Assembly (NCBI GenBank): GCA_016617855.1 | Contig: JAECUM010094088.1 | Coordinates: 1 to 64,000 of the forward strand | Reading direction: 5' to 3' | DNA length: 64,000 nucleotides | From: Megalonaias nervosa | Taxonomy: Eukaryota; Mollusca; Bivalvia; Unionida; Unionidae | Shown: positions 57,476 through 64,000 of the stretch, piece by piece | How positions within the stretch are numbered: the first letter of the stretch is position 1 | Layout: each line of letters opens with the position of its first letter | The notes under the pieces: generated by a model | Told to the model about the DNA's origin: nothing | The model's input: only the letters and a program-made list of their open reading frames with translations | Databases searched by the model: none | Position numbers and translations under genes: made by a program

Positions 57476-57586
57476 GAGAGCATTAAGTTAACTATCCATT
57501 TAATAATATTCAGTTATCGATTGGACATTAAGTCTATTCCGGTGTTCTTTACTTGCAGGTTGACATTTAAAAACTAAAAACGTAAA

Positions 57587-57673
57587 TCCCGCGAGCCGGA
57601 TTCGAACCAGCGACCTAAGGATTACCACCTACTTTTTCTACAGTCCTCCGCTCTACCACTGAGCTATCACGGG
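57587..57673 (-). tRNA. tRNA-Tyr (GUA), with 15-nt intron, copy 7
   Basis: Same as copy 5, including the shorter D loop and the aaaaagtaggtggta intron. Plausible active gene. Confidence 0.92.
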
Positions 57674-57937
57674 ATCATATTAAGAAAATATATCTCAAAT
57701 TATTTATACCTTCTGAATTATGTTATGTATTGCTCGTTTCTTGCCTTGTCTCGCCAGAACGATATTTTGGCTGGTGACACCACTGTCTGACAGTTGATGG
57801 ATTGGTTCTGCATCATAGGTTAATGCTAAAAACGTTTAACAGACATCGACTATGCGTTGTCATAAAATGGGCATTATTAGACTGTGTACCTATATTATAA
57901 TCCAATAGGTATTACAATCTTTATGAATAACCTCAGG

Positions 57938-58369
57938 ATCTGTCAGTGTCCATGTGTCCTTGAAGCGAGATCACATTGTCTTTGCATCATCCATTCAGAC
58001 AGACTCCTAGTAGAATGGAGGACACATTCTCTAGGATGAACTCATTCTGGGTGTTGGAAGTTGGAAATCTCTATTCCGGTTGTAATGAAGACTGATTGGA
58101 AATGCATCCTTTTCAATAAAGTCATAAAGGATTTCATACAAATGGAATATTTGACTGGACATTAGTGGTGCCAGATAAAAACATGAACACGTACGTAGGA
58201 TGGAAAGCAAGTAGGCGGCAACTCTCATGGTCAAAGAAGAGGATATATATTGTCAAACAATATTCCCCCAAGAATCCGATGAATAGAGAACCAGTGACAC
58301 AAAGGATGCATATGGCGCCGAGTGCTTTATGGCAGTTTATAAACATGTATATCAGCCCCTAAAATGGTA
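57938..58369 (+). pseudogene. CBM20 relic 1c
   Basis: Third copy of relic 1, with the same frameshifts and stops and a few private substitutions. Confidence 0.85.
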
Positions 58370-59048
58370 TTTGGACAGAAGCTAATCTGGAGTCCATATG
58401 CCTTTTTGAGCTGTCACTGATTGGTCCTTAAATAGCCATTGGGTTTTTCAGTGCCATTCAATATTTATTATATTAACCGAATGCGCATGAATCCCTTTTA
58501 TAAGGAAGTGTGTATGGCATTCTTCTATGAGCATGACGTCATATCCTTGTGCAGTGTTACTCTTTAAACATCCTATCGATTGTAAGAGGAATTGCAATCA
58601 ATATTCATTTGCTAGGATTAATTTTGTGGGAATTTTCACAAAATGTAATTTGTGTTGTTAAAACTTACATTTTTTTGATTTTCAATCAATCAGAATTTGT
58701 AGTACTTCAATAGTATGGAAATTCACATTCTAGAAAAATATTAGTGATTCATATTATACTACAAGCTCGGTAAACATGAGAGTTCATGAAGATAAGCTTA
58801 CGTCAGCAAATCGGTCCACAACATAGATAGGATGAAGACATATACCAGTGGAAGGAAGATAATGAATTCTGAAGAAGTCTGGTAGAGGGTGCTACCTTTG
58901 ACGGGAACACTATTTTGGAAAACGGAGTCTCGTAACTTTCCGTATCTCCGGAAAACAAATCTTGCTTTCCGTAACTCCGGAATGAATTGTTAAGACTATG
59001 TGCTTTGTTCTGTGGCCTTGTATGGAGCAAAGGTACACATTCCGAGAA

Positions 59049-59049
<1 letters not shown>

Positions 59050-59084
<35 letters not shown>
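59050..59084. repeat. TG run
   Basis: Homologous to 32061-32114, shortest of the three. Confidence 0.95.
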
Positions 59085-59093
<9 letters not shown>

Positions 59094-59101
59094 TGTATAC
59101 A

Positions 59102-59160
59102 TAAGGATAGCCATCAACGTTCTCAACAGTCCTCCGCTCTACCAACTGAGTTATCACGGG
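59102..59160 (-). pseudogene. Truncated tRNA-Tyr, copy c
   Basis: Same truncation as at 32131-32189. Confidence 0.85.
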
Positions 59161-59456
59161 ATTCTATCACAATCCTATGTCACAAATCATTTCTTAAAAT
59201 ATAGTACTTATTACTTGTGTCTTGCCTTTTCTCGCGAGAACGATCATTTGGTTAGTGACGTCACTATCTGACAATTGATGGATTCGTATTGCATCACTAC
59301 CTGATGCACATGTACTGGTTGTTGAATGGGCGTTGAATACTCTGCTACGACAACGAAGAGGAATGTCACGTTTAACACATTGTTCGCTATATCATGCCGA
59401 GGAAATGGAGCTAAGTGTCTGTCCCACGAACATACGTAGGCAGTCGATCCGGGTTG

Positions 59457-59530
59457 GCCTGGGTGGGTAACGAACCCACGACTATTGGCTTACGAGTCAA
59501 ACGCTTTGACAACTCAGCTACCACGTCTCC
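59457..59530 (-). pseudogene. tRNA-like relic, copy c
   Basis: Duplicate of 32485-32559. Confidence 0.5.
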
Positions 59531-60809
59531 CTATTTGCATCACAGCCAAAACACTGTAAACAATCACTATTCAAAGAACTATTACGCACGAAAACGATGA
59601 CTAATATGGTTGGTTTACTACTATCACTATTTTTACTTTATTATTCTTGCTTCTACTATCGCTACAATCGACGTCATCATCATCATCATGATCGTCATCC
59701 TCATAACTGCCATAGCCAGCCGATAAAGTTACTGGTTAGATACATTTTGAAACTGCAGAATAAATTAAACATCAATTATTATTTTTTCAGTTCTTGAAAA
59801 GGAGCGGTAGTTGTAGTGTTTGTCGGCACGTCAGCAGAACACTGGCTATAAAGGGCCAATTAAAAGTAGGGCTCAAAAAAGTGGACACAAACAATTGCAA
59901 AAGAATAAAGACACAGAAATATAGAGCCTTTTAAATAGACATGAACATCAAGTAACAAACCATCAAGGTTAGAACATAAAGAAGATGCGATTTTCTAAAC
60001 GTTATAAACAAAAAAAAACAAAAAAAAAAACAAACGAAAACGGTGATATATGAATAATCCTTGATAAATGTAGTAGATGGTATATATAAAAATGTAGAAA
60101 GAATGATATATAGTATTAAAAGTTATTCTTTCCAAAAATCGTGCAATTCCCCTGCAGAACATGTATTCCACATTAAAGTATAATAAAAATCCCATAGCAC
60201 AGGTAGCGAGCTCTCTTTGCATCTCTGCCCTGCGGGTTGGATCTGTGGGCACTATACCTTGATTTTTTTCTATTTTCCACTTACACAAAACAACGTCCGG
60301 GTCATTGAGAATGTGCCACTTAAGTTATAGTAAATTGTTTTATTTATTCATTAGAGGCATTACGTTTGATATTATGCCGGTTTACCATGTATGATAGAGA
60401 AAAATCAACAGTAAATGCTGCATGCAGTGCAAATGAGCTAAAGACATTGGCATCCTCACCAAAATACATTATTATTTCAAACGACTGCACACAGCTATCA
60501 AGACAATTTAGACTCTCAAACACACCGTACACAGACATATTTAGGAACGCAAACCACAAACAGATGATTTCATAGGTAATTTTTGTCTATCATTGCAGAT
60601 TATATATTAAGATTATTATTATTTGCAGATAAACATGTCTCATTGCTTTCGGGTTCTAGATATAGCCTTGATTCTGAACCTAGAAGATTCCAGAAACCAA
60701 TTTTGTTTATAGTTTCATGGAAAGTTCTATTATGAGGATATTCATCCTAGTCCTCAATTTGTGGTTTTTATATTAGAGTTGTTTATATTAGAATTACACT
60801 TTCCTACCT

Positions 60810-61187
60810 GAACATTCGACCAGTAGAGTCCATCTTTTAGTTGTGTTCAGTTTTAATTTGAGAGGATTTGTTTATTTAAATTATTCACTGGAATTGCAAA
60901 GTGTTCAATAATACTTTTGGACTAATTCCAGGCTATTGTTGCAGCAGCATTTGCAAGACTGGAATTCATACAAAACATCAGTAGGATTCGATCAGAACTC
61001 CTATACCTTTGGACTTGTGATATAACGTTTTGGACTATGTTGGATTTAATTCACGACATTATACGTTTCTTTTACATTTTCGCGTTGTATGCTATGGAAC
61101 TAAATTATTTGTTGAATCTTACAAAACTTGTTGTTTTTTGCTCTTTTCTGTTACTTTGTTTTAGACCAAAGATTCGCAATAGAATAT
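60810..61187 (+). mobile_element. LTR of a Ty3/Gypsy-like element, copy
   Basis: Duplicate of 33830-34202; followed by the tRNA-Pro-type primer site at 61188-61204. Confidence 0.6.
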
Positions 61188-61204
61188 TGGGGGCTCGTCC
61201 GGAT
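61188..61204 (+). other. Primer-binding site, tRNA-Pro type, copy
   Basis: Same 17 bases as 34203-34219. Confidence 0.85.
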
Positions 61205-61590
61205 ACGAATTTCTTTAAAATATTGAAGAGAAATTAATCTTTTTAGTCCCTGGTATTCTGATATCACATAGCTGAGAAATCTTTAGTGAACCAAGTGGAG
61301 AACTGTCTTTTAAATTTCTACCCAGGAAGGGTTAGAGTCTTTGAAAAAGAACGAATTGCTCCAGCTTGCCAGACAATATAATCTTTCTGAAGCGAAAGCT
61401 TCTTTAATGAATGTGAAATAAAAAATATTTTTGGTCCAAAAGTTGCTAGAACGGAATCTTTTGGATTAAAGTGCTTTGGGTTTGATTAGTAAGCCTCTAT
61501 CTTGCTCGGAAGTGAAATTAAAACGTTTGAAATTAAATAACCAGATGCAAATAGAGGTAAGAAAGCTATAGCTTCCAAAAGTGTGTGTGT

Positions 61591-61649
<59 letters not shown>

Positions 61650-61962
61650 ATTTGCATTTTTAACGTAGCTTCAACAATTTTTCATTCATATCGCTACGAT
61701 GTCTGCAGTGTACAGTTTATAGTGATGTCTAGCACTAGGGCAACATACCACAGACATCTAGCATCATGTCCCACGCAGTCACTTCATCCTGACACCAGGC
61801 CAACCAGTCCTAATACTAACCTCTTAATGCTGAGCGTCAAGCGAGGCAGCTGCTAGTACCATTTTTTTACGTCTTTGGTACGACTCAGTCGCGATTCGAA
61901 CCCGCGAGTTCCCACATCCGAGGCGGGCGCTCTAACCACTTGGGCCATCGGAGCGGTCCAGC
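61650..61962 (-). mobile_element. SINE family A, copy 4
   Basis: Duplicate of copy 3 at 34647-34957 with a few substitutions; a longer TG tract (61581-61649) adjoins its tail side. Confidence 0.88.
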
Positions 61963-62321
61963 TTCATAAAAGAAATCCAAAATTAGAAACTGGACAGACC
62001 CGTGTAGTATTTGCAATGGAAAAGAATAACGATTTGATAGGTGATGCTCAGCCAAAATGGTAGATTACAATAATCTCACACAGCTCATATTAGCTGAAGA
62101 GCTTAAGAATTGCGTCCATAGCGACGTCTAGATCTACCTTGATGTGCAAAAGGTCAGAACTTTAGATAATGCTGCTCGTACAGCTGATGATTATTCCTTA
62201 ACTCACAAAGTTTAATTTGTCAATTATTCTTCCTCTCAGCAGTTAATTTTTTTTATTGAAAGACTGATCAGAATTGCATTATCTCTTTCTAAGTGCACTT
62301 ATTGTAAGAAGAAGGGGCACC

Positions 62322-62510
62322 AGTGCCGGATTAAATCCTGTGGAGGCCCCTAGGCAGTCGAAATCTCGGGGCCCCCCTCGCAAATTATCTCCTAATACGT
62401 CAAGATCAAATCAATTTAATCTTATTTTGATCCGTTGTCGCGGGGCCCGTAAAAGGCGTGGGGCCCATAGGCCGGTTTCTACCCTGCCTATTTGGTAATC
62501 CAGGCACTTA
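62322..62510. mobile_element. hAT-like MITE inside zinc-knuckle codons, copy
   Basis: Duplicate of 35319-35506; ggggcacc on both sides (62314-62321, 62511-62518). Confidence 0.87.
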
Positions 62511-62581
62511 GGGGCACCTTATTTCTGCTTTCTACAGATTGAAAAACGCAACAGAATAAAGACGGGGCTATTTAAACATAG

Positions 62582-62669
62582 TCCCGCGAGCGGGATTTGA
62601 AGCAGCGACTTAAGGATAACAATTAACTATTTCTACAGTCCTCCGCTCTACCAACTGAGCTATCGCGGG
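62582..62669 (-). pseudogene. tRNA-Tyr (GUA) copy 8, T arm degraded
   Basis: Same sequence as copy 2, with the GCTTCAAATCC B box. Probably inactive. Confidence 0.78.
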
Positions 62670-63347
62670 GTTCAATACGAGCAAAATCTCTCCAATTGTT
62701 TCCTGAACTATAGTGCTGGTTGTTTGCTTGTTTACCGATCAATGAGAAAGTGTAGAGCGATCATTATGTCTGCCAATGCCATTAAGTGACATTTGATGGA
62801 CTGGCATTGCCTCGCTAACTAGTGTTCATGTATAGTTTTGTTAATTGGTTCTGAAAATACTAATACTGCGTCGATGACGACGACCACCACCACGATGAGG
62901 ACATCGAAACGACGCTCATCAAAGTGGTGCATTGACTGCATAGCCACAACACTAAAAACAAGCCCACCCCGTTACTATTACGGTGACGACAATGTCTTCA
63001 ACTGTGCAGTTTCCATTGCAACTAATGTTTCTGCTGCTGCTACTACTACCGCCGCTACTATCGTCATCACTTTTATTGTTGTCATCATTATTATTGTCAC
63101 TATCATCATAAAAATATTCGTGAGGTAGATTTTAAACTTGTGTAATAAATAAAATTAGATATCAATTATTATATCACCTGTGGAAAAATGGAGAAAGAAT
63201 AATAATTAGTATCGCTAGTTAGTCGATACATTGATTGCGCAATTCTCCTACAGAATGCATTTGAGCCGCTGAGAGCATGTTGTATAAGTAACTTTAATTT
63301 GTTTTACTTTATTTTAATATACTTACCGGAATTTGAATCATCTACAC

Positions 63348-63500
63348 CAGTGGTTTCCAAAGTGGTCTGTACCACCCACTTGGGGGCGGTGGGATTACCA
63401 ATGGGGTCGCTAATGCTGAATAATGCTTGTTACGGAGTAAGGTAGGGGGCGCTGAGGATAACCAAGGGGACGGTGGCCCGAAAAAGTTTGGAAACCACTG
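63348..63500. mobile_element. hAT-type MITE, copy 4
   Basis: Same element with atctacac on both sides (63340-63347, 63501-63508). Confidence 0.93.
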
Positions 63501-63673
63501 ATCTACACCTAATGTTCTACGCAGAAAGCGTGAAAAAATGTACATGCTAAAATATTTCCTCCATAATTATCTGCGCCCTAGTTGATTGATCTCCTTCCTC
63601 GAAGACTATCTTGTCATTGAGAAAGAAAGTTAAAATTTTTAGTACATTCATGAATTGAATCAAACGCCCAAAG

Positions 63674-63704
<31 letters not shown>

Positions 63705-63719
63705 TGTATGTATGTATGT
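63674..63719. repeat. ATGT tetranucleotide run
   Basis: About 11 units; homologous to 36675. Confidence 0.95.
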
Positions 63720-64000
63720 TTCGGGTTAAACTTAAAAAACTGCTGGCGATATAGTGACAAACATGCTTAGGTATCCGAAAAAGGCATACAAAATAGTATG
63801 AAGGCAAAACATGGCAAAATCTTTAAAATGCAAACTCAAATTTGTACGTGAAGCGCCATCTTTTCAAAAGTCCAGAATCTCCTCAGCTGTAACAAGATCA
63901 CAGGATACATCCCTGTGAAAAATGTTGATTCCAGTACGACATACAGTAGGGCACACCAGGATATCAAGGCTATTCATCATCTCTAAACCGGCAGGGGGGT

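Larger units (their letters stand above)
51314..59990. repeat. Tandem duplication 3, right copy (about 8.7 kb)
   Basis: Matches 42844-51312, plus the ~230-bp stretch (about 51678-51906) lost from the left copy. Then runs into segmental duplication 1 right copy. Confidence 0.93.
61205..62545 (+). pseudogene. Gag relic, copy
   Basis: Duplicate of 34220-35540, with the same stops and the same nested SINE and MITE. Confidence 0.75.
57718..64000. repeat. Segmental duplication 1, right copy, running off the window
   Basis: Matches 30724-37023. From about 63120 its variants agree with copy B of duplication 2 (40283 onward; for example 'gccgctgagagcatg', 'ttacggagtaagg') rather than with 36118 onward, so it is a mosaic. 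Confidence 0.93.

Overview
The window is animal genomic DNA, most likely from a marine mollusc (class not determined). Introns with GT/AG borders, a cadherin gene with a signal-peptide exon, tRNA-Tyr genes with introns, tRNA-headed SINEs, hAT-type MITEs and very dense microsatellites all fit. The mollusc call rests on recognising the SINE families and is an inference.

Layout. 1-2.2 kb: the 5' end of a cadherin gene on the minus strand; three exons join in phase. 2.2-11.6 kb: gene-poor DNA with a diverged ~57-bp satellite, two SINEs, MITEs and a helicase-like fragment. 11.7-17.8 kb: two intact paralogous genes, each with one coding exon that encodes an N-terminal CBM20 (starch/glycogen-binding) domain, a polar linker and one C-terminal membrane segment. 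Each is followed by a large minisatellite (86-bp unit x13; 56-bp unit x~14). 18-28 kb: MITEs, SINEs and simple repeats with no convincing gene. 28-64 kb: a nested segmental-duplication array with eight tRNA-Tyr(GUA) loci of full or nearly full length, three truncated ones, five decayed CBM20 relics, and a decayed Ty3/Gypsy-like LTR element (tRNA-Pro primer site, gag relic) that carries a SINE and a MITE inside it.

Architecture of the array: 36.1-40.27 kb is tandemly repeated at 40.27-44.18 kb; 42.84-51.31 kb is repeated at 51.31-59.99 kb; 30.72-37.02 kb is repeated at 57.72-64.0 kb and continues off the window. Copies differ by scattered substitutions, microsatellite length and one ~230-bp deletion. 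Shared variants show that the last block is a mosaic, as expected from unequal crossing-over or gene conversion.

Working together: the intact CBM20 proteins look like membrane-tethered glycogen-binding adaptors, similar in logic to vertebrate STBD1 but with the opposite topology (domain first, anchor last). The relics show the family once extended through the tRNA-Tyr array. All functional statements are inferred from sequence patterns; no database search was possible.
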